From assembly GCA_033980235.1 (NCBI GenBank), contig CM067076.1, positions 31,472,968-31,536,967 on the forward strand: a stretch of 64,000 bases of DNA. The letters are read 5' to 3'. The DNA is from Diadema setosum. Lineage: Eukaryota; Echinodermata; Echinoidea; Diadematoida; Diadematidae. The notes under the pieces were generated by a model. That model worked only from the letters and a program-made list of their open reading frames with translations, was not told the origin of the DNA and made no database searches. The position numbers were made by a program, and so were the translations under genes. Shown here piece by piece: positions 24,101 through 34,893 of this stretch; position 1 is the first letter of the stretch, and every line of letters begins with the position of its first letter.

Positions 24101-24630
24101 ACTATAGAGATGACATGCTTTTAAATAACCCAACAGCAAACATGTGTAGCGTAGGGTGCAGTGTTAACGGTAAACAGAGCCACGATACAGAAACGAAATC
24201 TAAATGTTATTTCTAAATTATTGCATATACAAAGAATTTGAAAATGTGTTAATTGTACGAGTCAGTCCAGTTAAGGAGAAAATAGGGATAGAAAATGTCT
24301 TGTCAGAACATACTGAGTCCCAGTGAACATATAAATGTCTCCACTAAGAAGTGTCCACAGTGTTTTTTTTCTTTTCATACTATTGAACATGTTGTTCGTA
24401 AAAAGAAAAAAAAAAACAATGACAAAACCACGGCGTATGTGTTTTCAGGAAAAAAAAGAAGATATACAGACAGGGTAAAAAAAGTCGAGAGTGAAGTCTG
24501 CTTTGTTACAGGTAGTCACAGTATAGGGCTATGAGATAATTCTGAGAGACAGACATCATAATCACAATTATTTTATTCTCCTCGATAGGGATTCTCCTAA
24601 TTCAACAGTGCAATGTAAACTATTGAAAGT
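21110..24630. other. No gene recognised; 5' flank of the Ig receptor gene
   Basis: AT-rich DNA with a poly-G run at about 23597-23611 and the hairpin at 23352-23398. Small frames (for example 23343-23639 and 24295-24534) are low complexity or have no recognisable domain. Confidence 0.5.
23352..23398. repeat. Short inverted repeat
   Basis: CAGGGAGGTGAGAGGAAA pairs with TTTCCTCTTACCTCCCTG with one mismatch. The loop repeats the motif CCAGGGAGG, so it is a hairpin with a direct repeat inside. Confidence 0.7.
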
Positions 24631-24677
24631 TCGATTATGATTATGATGCGAGGAAAGCACGACCCGATGCCCTGCTA

Positions 24678-24725
24678 TGACGTCATCGCAAAGCTATATC
24701 AGGCTCGAACTATGAGTGGTGAGTG
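24678..24725 (+). promoter_or_regulatory. Candidate promoter of the Ig receptor gene
   Basis: A perfect CRE palindrome TGACGTCA (24678-24685) is followed by a TATA-like TATATC at 24695-24700. A start site near 24725 would give a 5' UTR of about 250 nt before the ATG at 24973. This places the in-frame ATG at 24637 outside the transcript. Inference from site spacing only. Confidence 0.35.
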
Positions 24726-24972
24726 TACGCCGATCTCTCCCAAAAACCATTCGCGTGCAGCCGTCAGTTCCAGCCGAGAGGGCGAGCAACTGACTGTTCG
24801 TGTCACAAGTTCGGCAGTCCGCAGAGAGGAGAGGTGGCGTACGAACGACACACGTTCATCAACACAACGCTCCCGGGAACTCCCGTGGCTATGTTTGTGG
24901 TTTGCTCTGGATCTTTGGGGCAAGAGAGTGGATAATACTGCAAAGTACAAAGAGTTGATTGCTCCAGCCAAG

Positions 24973-27129
24973 ATGTATTTTGAAGGTAGCGTGCTCTTAT
25001 TGCTTGTAGTCTGTTCGGCCAGTGTCAACTCACAGCAACAAAATGGCTTTTCTAAAGAACTCCCGCAGTTCAATAAGGAGCCCTTCAACTTTACTGCGTT
25101 CGTTGGTGAAACGGCCCGCCTTACGTGCTCTGTGTCCCACCTAGCGGGCAACCAGGCTGTGGCGTGGATGAAGCTGAATCCAACATCATCTTTCCTCACC
25201 AGCGGGACGCAGTCGTTCTCGTCGGAGCCTGGCAAACTGTCGGTCGTGGGGGAGCACAATGAGGGAAACCTCCAGTTCGATCTCCTTATCAGCAACATCA
25301 CAGAGAATGATGCCGGTGAGTACATATGCACCGTTGTCGAGTTCGGAGAGCTCAACTATCGGCGATGGCGCCGCTCACAAACGGCCACCGTGACAGTGAT
25401 TAAACCAACCCCTAAACCCACTCTAAAGTGCATCGCAGACCCTCACGCTAGTCACCTCCACTCCGGCGTCCACCTGCGGCTTGGATGCAAGCTGGACGGT
25501 GCCGGCCCACGAGATACCAGGATTAGCATGAATTGGACTAGAAACGAGAATATGGTGGTGTCGCGGACGCGTTTTGATGGCATCCAGTTTGGAGCTGGGA
25601 AGCCTTCCCCAGAATTGCTTCACGTGTTTAAAGTGACAACTCGAGATCAAGGAGACGTATACGCCTGTTCAGTGGAGTATGACCATCACAATGGTACGAG
25701 ATGGATCACCGTCCAGGACCAATGTCATCTCAAGCCATTGCACGTGAAACCGTACTCTAACCTTATCCTTTCAAGACGTGCAATAGCGGCTGTTGATGTA
25801 GGCCAGGAAGTCCGATTTGTCTGCCCAGCTAGGACGCCAAAGGCAGCTGAACCAGGACTTCGCGCCTTCACCTGGAATATCGTCCCTACCATTTCACCTT
25901 CGCGGTTTCGCCTATCGCACCATGGAGACGAACTTATCATACATCGAATTCTACCGGAGGACCACGGTCTAAAGGTATCCTGCTTCATCCCGCCGCTGAC
26001 TGCAGGAACGTCCAAGCGGGAATTGTACCTTCGAGTGCGACACCCTGATACAGACCTCTTGTGGGAGCCAAAAATCCCCGAAGTTGTTCCCTTTGGCCCT
26101 GTTTCACTGGTTGATTCTTCAACGTCGTCGAAGGCGAATAATTCCAGGACATCATCCAATCAATCTACCACAAATTTTCCGGCGACTGTCACTCCCATAC
26201 AAGGGTTAAATGATAGTCTTACAGTAGATTCAGGAGTGCAGAGAGCTTATCCAATGTACAGCGCCGGAAACACGGAATTCCTCTTGAGTCCAGACACCAA
26301 CCAAACTCGGACTAACGACACCAATAAACCCGTTGCCACGGTTGGAAACCTCACCATCAACTTTCAGCTGATTCCGTCATCACTCGTCACAGAACCGAGT
26401 AATATTTTGTCTCCAATCTCCTCCTCATCGTCAGCTTCATCTTCGTCATCTTCGTCGTCCTCCGTATCATCCAGATCACATTTTGAAGGCGGCACTGGTG
26501 ATACCGATGGCACTGCTGGTGACATGGATGTCGTGATGGAGGGCGGAGATCCTTTCGTAGACAGTCCAAGTTACCACGATTACCACTACGACATCGACCT
26601 CATCGGCCAAAACATCAACCGAACCGCCATTGCCCCAAGTGATCTCTCCTCATCGGATTTCATATTCATCTTCGTTATGATCGCCGAGGTCATTCTCACA
26701 GTGCTCCTCGTCGTCTTGCTGCTCGTCACAGGCCCGGTTTGCTTCGCCTCGAAACGAAACAAGGATCAGGATGACACCAATGATACGGACGTCGAAAAAG
26801 CTGCTCCACCTAAGCCATTGGTTATCGCACCTAAGAAGGAGGCTTCGAACGCCTCCCACGGAAACGAAATCGCGATCTTACCAAAGGACGCGGATACGAT
26901 GACCAGCGGAAAGAGTACCAGTGCACCGAGGATGACGAAGAAGGAGGTACCAACCGTGGATATTACGTTGTCGTTCGAGATGAAAGGGCAGCGGAGGGAA
27001 GATCGTATGGAGAAAAGAAGTGTGCCCACTGTCTCGGAATCAGTTAAGGACGAGCAGGAAAGCGATACCAGTACAGTCGAGTTCACGACGTTCGGATATC
27101 CCAGGAGTGAAAACTCTTCGGAAGCCTAA
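24973..27129 (+). CDS. Three-Ig-domain single-pass membrane receptor, intronless
   Basis: I start at the ATG at 24973 (A at -3) because it begins a clear signal peptide (MYFEGSVLLLLVVCSASVNS). The frame stays open to an ATG at 24637, but that would bury the signal 112 residues inside. The product is 718 residues. Ig1, about 35-143: C52, W65, DAGEYIC with C119. Ig2, about 150-250: C172, W188, DQGDVYAC with C232, plus C153 and C251 flanking it as a possible extra disulfide. Ig3, about 262-356: C284, W301, C337. Then comes a Ser/Thr/Asn-rich stalk with many N-x-S/T sites and a poly-Ser run (483-500), an acidic Tyr-rich patch (SYHDYHYDID), a transmembrane helix at about 563-588 and a charged tail of about 128 residues. 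The tail has no ITIM; its one tyrosine is in TFGYPRS. The whole protein lies in one exon, unusual for a multi-Ig protein, so a retrogene origin is possible. Likely a cell-surface recognition or adhesion receptor; ligand unknown. Confidence 0.9.
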   Translation: MYFEGSVLLLLVVCSASVNSQQQNGFSKELPQFNKEPFNFTAFVGETARLTCSVSHLAGNQAVAWMKLNPTSSFLTSGTQSFSSEPGKLSVVGEHNEGNLQFDLLISNITENDAGEYICTVVEFGELNYRRWRRSQTATVTVIKPTPKPTLKCIADPHASHLHSGVHLRLGCKLDGAGPRDTRISMNWTRNENMVVSRTRFDGIQFGAGKPSPELLHVFKVTTRDQGDVYACSVEYDHHNGTRWITVQDQCHLKPLHVKPYSNLILSRRAIAAVDVGQEVRFVCPARTPKAAEPGLRAFTWNIVPTISPSRFRLSHHGDELIIHRILPEDHGLKVSCFIPPLTAGTSKRELYLRVRHPDTDLLWEPKIPEVVPFGPVSLVDSSTSSKANNSRTSSNQSTTNFPATVTPIQGLNDSLTVDSGVQRAYPMYSAGNTEFLLSPDTNQTRTNDTNKPVATVGNLTINFQLIPSSLVTEPSNILSPISSSSSASSSSSSSSSVSSRSHFEGGTGDTDGTAGDMDVVMEGGDPFVDSPSYHDYHYDIDLIGQNINRTAIAPSDLSSSDFIFIFVMIAEVILTVLLVVLLLVTGPVCFASKRNKDQDDTNDTDVEKAAPPKPLVIAPKKEASNASHGNEIAILPKDADTMTSGKSTSAPRMTKKEVPTVDITLSFEMKGQRREDRMEKRSVPTVSESVKDEQESDTSTVEFTTFGYPRSENSSEA

Positions 27130-27131
27130 CG

Positions 27132-28885
27132 TGCAACGTCGTGACTCTTGACAATGAGATGAAAGTCATTGTACGCCAGAAAGTGAAAGTCGCATGAAAG
27201 AATGCTGTAATTATGGCGATGTTAGAGGTATTCTTCCCTGTTTTCCTTGCATTCACCCCTGCCCATCAGAAGGATAACATTTGAACGTGATCTTGCAAGT
27301 GTTGCGACATTGAGTTGATTGTGTTGGAATGAAAGTCTTCAGTTCGTCATCCATCACTCATTTTGTTCATTTTATTTTGATTTGTTGCGTTTATTCTGTT
27401 TGTTCTTCTTCGTTACTCAAAGATCACTGACATCAAATCTATCATCACTAATCACCAAAGATTGGGAGATCCAAGGCATTGTGTAAAAATCATGTAAAAC
27501 TAAAATTAACAACGAAACTAATGATAACATTTTGCCTTACAGCCTTAGCTTCCACCTCCTTCCCCCATGGTTTCCCCTTTTTAAGAGATTCGGGAAATTA
27601 GTATGTACAGAAGTCGTACATAACGGCTTTGTATCGTGCTATAGGGCTTAACCTTTTGTGTGTTTTGAGGGTCGGTTTTCACAGAAACCCCATATCGCTG
27701 CTCACATTGTCGAAAGTCCCTGCTACAGAAGGGTTAAAGCTTCGTATTTTGCCAACCCTTGCAAACAATTTCGTATTTTGATAATTAATTTCTCTTCATC
27801 ATTCAAGAGTTTGGAGACTTTGTCATCATCATGTATTACAAAATGTCTTCATTGTGGTGTTGATAAAGGGGCCCTTTAAACAAGGAAAACTTAACTCCTC
27901 CTTTGAAGTAAAGTTACTCTTAAGAAGCACTTTCCATCTCATTTTCACTTCAACTCGGCAATAATCGAGGGCATAACCATTAGTTGATCGCACATCGATG
28001 TGATTTCGATTAGTTCTCTAAGAATGATTCTTTTTTTTTTTGCAATTCGTTAAAAGCCTCGTGCAGCAAAATTAAATTCTTCTAAATTCGCCATTAAGTG
28101 TGACTGTGCGGTGACAGAGTCCAGCAACCCAACCAAGTCAGGCATGTGTATAAAGCATGCGTTTTATTAACAGCATAACATCAAACTTTAGACGTGAATA
28201 GGAGACATCGCGTCGCCGTAATAATGACAGCATGGGCTACGTCATGTGGACCCACTTTAACAGTCACATCTCTTTCATAAGCAATGGTTTTGCGACAAGA
28301 ATGTAACCAATATGACAATTATGAACGAGCCTTGATGTCATCTTGTTATTAGTTTTTGTTCCATGTGGCCACGAGTATCAAGATAATTAGATTTCGTGTC
28401 GAACACATCCAATTTGGGTAGGACAAAGAACCGATCCACCAGGAAGACAAAACAGGAAATACTCGATTACTTGATACGATTAGTTTCATCTCAGAAAGGA
28501 TGTAAATCATAACAATTCAAAACAAGTCAAGGGTAAGTTCCGTAGGTTCACTAACCACGGCAACTCCTCCCCTCCCCCCCCCCCCCCCTCTGAAAAAATC
28601 AAAACAAAAACGAAAACGGTAAATTAGGGGGAAATAATTTTAAACTTGTTGAGGATGAGAAGTTGTTATTCGTTTTCTTAAACGAAGTTGAACTTCCGTC
28701 TTCAGCATTCCGTTTGAACATGTAGTGAAAATAATTTCTTCTGATGAATTATGTACAGTCAACAAATCAGCGGGGGAAAAATGCGTTCCCTTTTGGCTCA
28801 TGACCATCCTGTCTAATGGTATCAACACAATACATCAATTTTCTTAATAGATGAATTTTCCCTATTCTATGGAAAGACACGATTG
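27132..28885. other. 3' flank of the Ig receptor gene; no further gene
   Basis: Probably contains the 3' UTR, but I saw no canonical AATAAA soon after the stop. A poly-C run lies at about 28572-28588. The frames at 27658-27879 and 28640-28828 have no recognisable domain. Confidence 0.45.
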
Positions 28886-28899
28886 TCTTTGACAAGCTA

Positions 28900-29118
28900 T
28901 GGGAGATGCATACAGGGCATTTGAATTAAAAGGAAAGGTCTAGGGTTCGAGTCCTCATGTGATATCTCAGTGTTCCTTTGGCAAGAAACATAATCTACAT
29001 CTCTCATTTCTTGCCCTCGTATTAAACATGAGTGTGCGGTAGAAAGTCGTATGGTGCATGTTGGGATATAGTACGTGTGTGTCGGAATGTGACTGATAGT
29101 TGGCGAGAACGCTCTCAA
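28900..29118 (+). mobile_element. tRNA-derived SINE (plus strand)
   Basis: A B-box-like AGGGTTCGAGTCCTC at about 28931-28945 is followed by the SINE body TTCCTTTGGCAAGAAACATA and ATCTACATCTCTCATTTC. The body is shared with the copy at 20978-21103. The right end GGCGAGAACGCTCTCAA recurs at about 8051-8067. A TTAA element begins directly after it at 29132. Confidence 0.6.
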
Positions 29119-29131
29119 AGCAGGCAGAGAC

Positions 29132-29502
29132 TTAAAGGGATCGTATAGTTTTGGTTGAGACCTAATTTCAGGTTTATAGTGAGAAACCTCTTATGAAATA
29201 TGAAAGAGCACGTAATTCCAAGAGGGATTTAATGTTTATTTTATGAAAATTGGTTATTAAATGGCCGAGATATCCAAAACAGAGAATCCTAATAAAGTGT
29301 TGGACCCACATTTTATTACGATCGTTTTGTTTTACTTTGTTTTTGGATGTTTCAGCTTTTCCAAACCTGATTTTTATCAAATAAACTTTGAATTCCTCTT
29401 TGAATGGTATGCTCTATACTATTTCATAAGTGTTTTCTTGGTATCTCGCAAAAAGTTAAAAGCTTAATTCTCATCTCCACCAATACTGTACCATCCCTTT
29501 AA
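29132..29502 (+). mobile_element. TTAA-flanked MITE, family TF1, copy 2
   Basis: Begins TTAAAGGGATCGTATAGTTT and ends ACTGTACCATCCCTTTAA, with TTAA at both ends. It follows the copy at 11025-11415 along its whole length, with exact stretches such as CTTATGAAATATGAAAGAGC. Non-coding. Confidence 0.85.
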
Positions 29503-29509
29503 GGTAGCT

Positions 29510-30640
29510 GGTATAGGGTCGGGTTTATTATACTATAGTTTGGGGTGTGTTTTAAGGAGTTGTGAAGTACCATGTGGTTTTCAAAATGCGTCATAGCAAA
29601 AACGACAAGCACATCAACTATACAGTTGTTATCCCTATAGTGTCTTTGAAAATTGCATAATACGATAGTTGTTTCATCAATTTGAAAAGAGGTTCTACCC
29701 TTTTTGTTCTTATTCGATACAGCCTTTAATCCTCTGTCATTTGTCTGTTCGAATTGACAGGGGAGAATGATAGGCTTGGTAACTTATTTTGATATGGGAA
29801 CAAGGAAAATAACAATTGAAAATAACAGTTGAAAGTGTCAAGTCATGGAGGTATAGCAAAAACATAACGTCAATCCGTAATTTGTTCCTTCCTCCCCAGG
29901 TGGTCATAAAGACCTTAAAAACTTGAAGGAAGTGAATAGAACAATCTGTTTATTAGGGTCTATCATGTCATTGCTCCTTTTCCATTATCCAAAGACAGAC
30001 CTGCCGGTATACGGCAGCATTACAAAGACTTTGAAATATCATGAACAATTCATATTGCTGTTGTTGTTGATGAGATTTGAGGGAACAGTCATGCAAACTC
30101 TGCTTGACCTGTTAGAAGGGAGTCGGTAGCACAGCCGCCTACGAGTGGTGTCTGGTAAAATTAACTGCACCCAAGCAAACAGCGCCGCTCGCGATAGTTA
30201 CGCAGACAGACAGGTGTTACCCCGTTTAAGTTCGCTCATCGTCACGCTGGTAGGACGTTGTACCCGATGACAATGAGTTGGTCATCTAGGTCTCACCCTT
30301 ACATCCGAATGATTTCCTTCGAAAACAAAAACAAAGATATCACTCAAAGATTAGCAGCAGGTTGGTTGGCCCCTCGATATCCAAGCTACAAAAGCTTCCC
30401 GCCTTAATTAGTGAATCACCTTTTAAATTGGTTACAAGAGTGTCGAGTTTGATATACCAATGAAACGACATTGTCATATCATTCTTTTTTTTATGAACAT
30501 CAACATTACTAGGTATTAATAGTACGTCTATGGGAACATGAATAATTTTTTCCCAGAAGATTTCAAGAAGATCTGATTTCCATACCAAACTAATTGTACT
30601 ACGCATGTAATGACAAATGCACAAGAGAACCCCATTTTAG
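29510..30640. other. No gene recognised
   Basis: Mostly AT-rich. About 30110-30300 is richer in GC (GGGAGTCGGTAGCACAGCC near 30117) and may be part of another repeat, but I could not identify it. Confidence 0.4.
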
Positions 30641-30649
30641 TTGTGGAGA

Positions 30650-30870
30650 CGACGAATTGTTTCGAGAAGAAGTGGTTAAAGTTTGATCTGAATGTTGGAG
30701 AACAGTACAGATTGACGATGAGGGGGACACAGAAAGTAAAATAATTTATTAGTGTATAAAGAGTAAGAGCCCAGCTCTGGAAATGTCCTGTTGAGGTAAA
30801 TGCGATTGCAACAAATAGAAAAGGCGACAATAGAGGTGTTTTATTTACAGCCTGATTCCTCTTTTTGGTT
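30650..30870 (-). pseudogene. Decayed rhodopsin-like GPCR fragment (helix 6 to helix 8)
   Basis: The minus-strand frame that starts at 30956 contains KKRNQAVNKT followed by a hydrophobic stretch LLSPFLFVAIAFTSTGHF and then LYTLINYFTFCVPLI and VNLYCSPTFRSNFNHFF. The order and spacing match helix 6, the third extracellular loop, helix 7 and helix 8 of class A GPCRs, with the characteristic Y-x-x-x-S-x-x-F-R-x-x-F at the end. The hallmark residues are lost: no CWxP in helix 6, and VPLIVNLY in place of NPxxY. Helices 1-5 are not recognisable upstream (higher coordinates). Probably a dead copy of a peptide- or amine-type receptor; an unusual live receptor spread over several exons is less likely. 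Confidence 0.55.
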
Positions 30871-31347
30871 GTGGAGGGCATGCACTTTAATGTTTGCCAA
30901 CATTTACATGGATGGATTTGTGAAAACGAAAATATAATCAGTGTATTTTTGGTCATAGAAATACTTGATGGAAGATTTTATTACAAAAAAACTTATTAAC
31001 GAAAACTTTTCTCACGTCTCCTGTCACATTGTTATAAAAGGAATACAATTTTTTTTTACTATTTTGTCAAGTATGTATCAAAGTATTGCCTTCTTAAGTA
31101 GGCTCATAAAATGCAATGTGAAATGAAGTAGTTATATACCGATATGGTGTAGCCGTGTTAGAGAGGCAGATTTGTTTATTAAATCATTTATTTTCTGTTT
31201 CTACTTGGTAAACATTACACCTAATAATAAAGTAATAAAGTGTTCTTATCATTTATAGCAGTTAGGAAATGGCTGGAGATTGTTGCCGCCGCGATAGCCT
31301 ATATCAGACTTCGCTAATTTAGGATTTTTGTTCGTCACTGAATAACA

Positions 31348-31907
31348 TTAAAAAAAAAAACGTAAAGTTAAATTAACTCGTCTTACACATTTATCGCACA
31401 TTAAAGTTAAATTTTGCCTGACAATCTTTTCATCAGAAGAGTAAAAGGTTTTAATCCCGTCTGTGCGCGATTTTTGCTTTAATACATAGACTCACTCTGT
31501 CTATAATGTAGATACAACATGTTTAAATCATTTTTCGTGCATTACTAGAAATTTGAGTAAAACTGGTCATAGAATCATCATGAGGTAATTGTTTTACTCT
31601 TGATGATGTTTGTTTGTTTGTTTGTTTTTAAAAAAAAAAACGTAAAGTTAAATTAACTCGTCTTACACATTTATCGCACATTAAAGTTAAATTTTGCCTG
31701 ACAATCTTTTCATCAGAAGAGTAAAAGGTTTTAATCCCGTCTGTGCGCGATTTTTGCTTTAATACATAGACTCACTCTGTCTATAATGTAGATACAACAT
31801 GTTTAAATCATTTTTCGTGCATTACTAGAAATTTGAGTAAAACTGGTCATAGAATCATCATGAGGTAATTGTTTTACTCTTGATGATGTTTGTTTGTTTG
31901 CTTTTGG
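31348..31907 (+). repeat. Perfect tandem duplication, 2 x 280 bp
   Basis: Every stretch compared between 31348-31627 and 31628-31907 is identical at an offset of exactly 280 (for example CGTAAAGTTAAATTAACTCG at 31361 and 31641). The junction lies in TTTG repeats and a poly-A run. Either a very recent duplication or an assembly artefact from two haplotypes. Confidence 0.9.
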
Positions 31908-32620
31908 CTGGGTGCTAGTAAACCATTTTGACACGATGTTTTAGTGAGGATGAGGATGGGGGGGGGGGGGGGGGGTAGTCCGACATAGATTACATGGAGG
32001 AGACAGATGGAAATAGTTTTGACTCTGCGCAGGACCCACATTCATGTCTTTTTTTTTTCATATATTGTATAATTCATGCTTGGCTCAGGTTATCAACCTA
32101 CTTACCTGATTTCGTTACGTAAGAAGATTTCTGTATACAACGCAATTGTACGTAGTCAACCCGCAGAAAAAAAAAAACACCTATCGATTACGTAAGAGCA
32201 GTGACTCACTGCGCTCGTGCGTTCAATAGCATTAGCGTATCGTTATTTTATAGACATGATTTTCATAAGAATGTGAGTTGTTGTACGCATTCCAAATGCC
32301 ACGTAAGCTGGCTGCGGCATTGTCCACTTCAAATACAGAATACGTAATGCAGAAGTCTGTAGGCGAGGGTTCATGACTTACCCTAGATGTCATCTTTGCA
32401 GCGTCCTTCATGATGGAAATTGGGCAAGGAACGCCAGTCACTATGGTCACATGTGTTGCTCCTTTTGTTCTAGTTTTTGTTTCATCACGAGTTTGCACCA
32501 TTGGTTTGACAGTCTTGGGCTGCTCGAAGTTTACTTAAATTGGTTCTTAAGATGTCGAGATGTTGGCAAGTCTCGCTAGTCACTCAATCTCTGCATTTAA
32601 ATTTTGTTTTGATTTCTACT
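31641..32620 (+). repeat. Older local duplication, unit A
   Basis: Aligns with 33310-34255 over about 0.95 kb: the poly-G tract (31961 and 33592), GCCTGACATAG/GTCCGACATAG, the ACTCACTGC block near 32205 and 33830, TTTTCATAAGAATGTGA, and CTTCATGATGGAAATT against CTTCATGATAGAAATT. The copies are clearly diverged. The recent 280-bp duplication lies at the left end of this unit only. Confidence 0.75.
32385..32545 (-). pseudogene. Possible decayed exon in duplicated unit A
   Basis: On the minus strand an open stretch encodes NFEQPKTVKPMVQTRDETKT then GVPCPISIMKDAAKMTSR and ends at a donor-like AGG/GTAAGT (about 32384-32389). The equivalent place in unit B (34010-34175) has frame shifts and a stop. 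I do not recognise the protein. It could also be a non-coding exon. Confidence 0.25.
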
Positions 32621-32629
32621 TTATAATTG

Positions 32630-33300
32630 AGATTCAATGAAATACTCTTATTTTAACTATATACAAGCTAGGCACCTTGATAGGTGGTAATACTCTTGAC
32701 AATTCAAGACGATTTGTGTTAAATCTGGCTCAAACAGAATCATTGACTTAGTTTTATCGAGGCTTTAGGGACTCTTCTATTCAGCTGTATTGATATTATA
32801 TGAAACAAGCTCCCTTATTTTGATTAGGAAGCGTTGTTGTATAATTGTAATTTGGTCTGGTTTGATTTCTTAAAGCATGGAAAAAAAAGTTGTTGCAAAA
32901 TCATATTTATTCCAGTCAAAAGCTTGTTGACACAAGTTGTTCTATTCAAATATCCGTATTGCCAAACAGAATCATTTATGTGATGCGCTTATGCCACCAG
33001 CCACAGCGTGATTTCTTTAGATAATTTCAATGGGCTTAATGTCCAAAGGTACCACTTCATTTTTATTTTCGATGAGATCTAACAGTAATCCTCATATCCC
33101 GCAATGATACAGCTCATTCTAGTATGTATAATCTCAGCCCTGAGTTCTTTGACCGCAGAATGCAATAACTTTCTGAGTTTGAAGCACATGAAGGTTTTGT
33201 TGTTCTTTTGTTGTTGTTTTCTCACAGATGCGAATATTGTACTCATTTTATACACCTTGCACCTATAGTTTCATACTAAATTGTCCAAACCCTGATTTTG
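32630..33300. other. No gene recognised
   Basis: AT-rich DNA between the two duplicated units, without repeats or frames of note. Confidence 0.5.
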
Positions 33301-33309
33301 ATTTTGTCT

Positions 33310-34255
33310 GTCACGGTGCAAAGTTAATTCGCATCTTTGCTCTGTCCATAATGATTTAAGGATGATTTTGTAATCCTTTTGCTTAAATAGACCAACTCTA
33401 TTTGTTAGAGCCTATCATAGATATTATGTCATTTATAGACATTTCGAATATTTTTGTGTGTTATGTTTGAAAAACTGAGAGAAACTAGTATTACAATCAT
33501 TATGAAGCAATTGCCTTATTGCTGTCAGTTGTTGCTTTTGCTAGCTGTGAGCTAGTATACTATTTTAATACAATGTTCTATAGGATGAGGATGGGGGGGG
33601 GGGGGGTTAGCCTGACATAGTTTCTGTGGTGGATACAGATGGACATAACTTTGGCTCTACGCGGGAACCATGTTCATGCCTTCTTCTGTTATTTTTCAAT
33701 TCATTGTATAATACATTGTTTGCTCAGGGTATCAACCCTGCTTGCCTGATTTCTTTATGTAAAAAGATTTCGGTTTAACCCAATTTATATAGGCAACTGG
33801 GAGAAACTGTTTTGATTACGTAAGAGCAATGACTCACTGCACTTGTACGTGCAGTGGCAACAGCGTACCATTATCATTATCCTGTAGTCGTGATTTTCAT
33901 AAGAATGTGAATAGTTGACCGCATTTAAAACGTTATCCAACCAGACTGCATTTTCCCCATTATACATTTAACGAATAATAATGCATGCCGAAGTCTGTTT
34001 AGACAAGGGTTTGACTTACTCCAGCATCCCAGTATAAAGTCCTTCATGATAGAAATTTTGGCGAGGATCTCAAGTCACCGTGGTCACATGCAATGTTCCT
34101 TTTAGTTTTTGTATTGGTTTCACCATGATTTCGTGCCATTGTGTTGACGGTCTCAGGCTGCCCGAAGCTCACTAAAATTGGTTTTTATCACGTTGTCAAG
34201 TCTCGCCATGGTGTCACTCAACGTCACTCTGAATTTTATTTTGTTCTGTTTTGTT
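33310..34255 (+). repeat. Older local duplication, unit B
   Basis: Second unit of the direct duplication described for 31641-32620, offset about 1.65 kb. It ends near 34255 with a TTTTGTTCTGTTTTG stretch corresponding to TTTTGTTTTGATTTC in unit A. Confidence 0.75.
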
Positions 34256-34893
34256 TTGATAGATAAACCTTTGCGGTAGTTTGATGCCCTCAACCTCAAT
34301 ATAAAGATCCGCAATATTTGTTTTGCATAGGATTTTTTCCCTTCAATATTGCATCAAACTTTGTCAGTTTTCACAAGAATAATATAGCATCCCTTTTATA
34401 ATCTAATACTGTGTAATAATATATATTTCATTCATATCGTTAAAAAAAAGTATGATTAATCTTAAGCTTCCTATTGGTTGCAGCATGATTAATGTCAGCA
34501 TTTTCTTTAGATTGCTCTTTTTAGTGCTGCTACATTTTCATCGTTCACTTCCGTCATTCTGATTATCTTATATTTCCTCACATACTTTTTGTCAAGACAT
34601 AACGTAGGGAGCTTCTACTGTTTTTTCTACTACTTTTTTTTTTCTCTCTGCTCATATGCCCTGTACTGATTCTGCTGAATTCCGTTTGCAGACCTTGTTA
34701 TTTATTGTGTACGCTTTCTACTTGTGTTGTTTATGTCTTCTGTGTTCTTTGATTGTGTCGCTTGAATTCTATGATAATATGTTTTTGCCTACACGCTGTA
34801 CTATCCCCAAACTGGGAATTGTTTGTGCTTCATTTACGTCCACATATATCATTCTTTTGCAACCTTGCCAATTGACATGCCTTCATATACTTA

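Noticed and set aside
30117..30300. Possible tRNA-like SINE head (GGTAGCACAGCCGCCTACGA)
   Set aside because: No B box at the expected distance and no shared SINE body.
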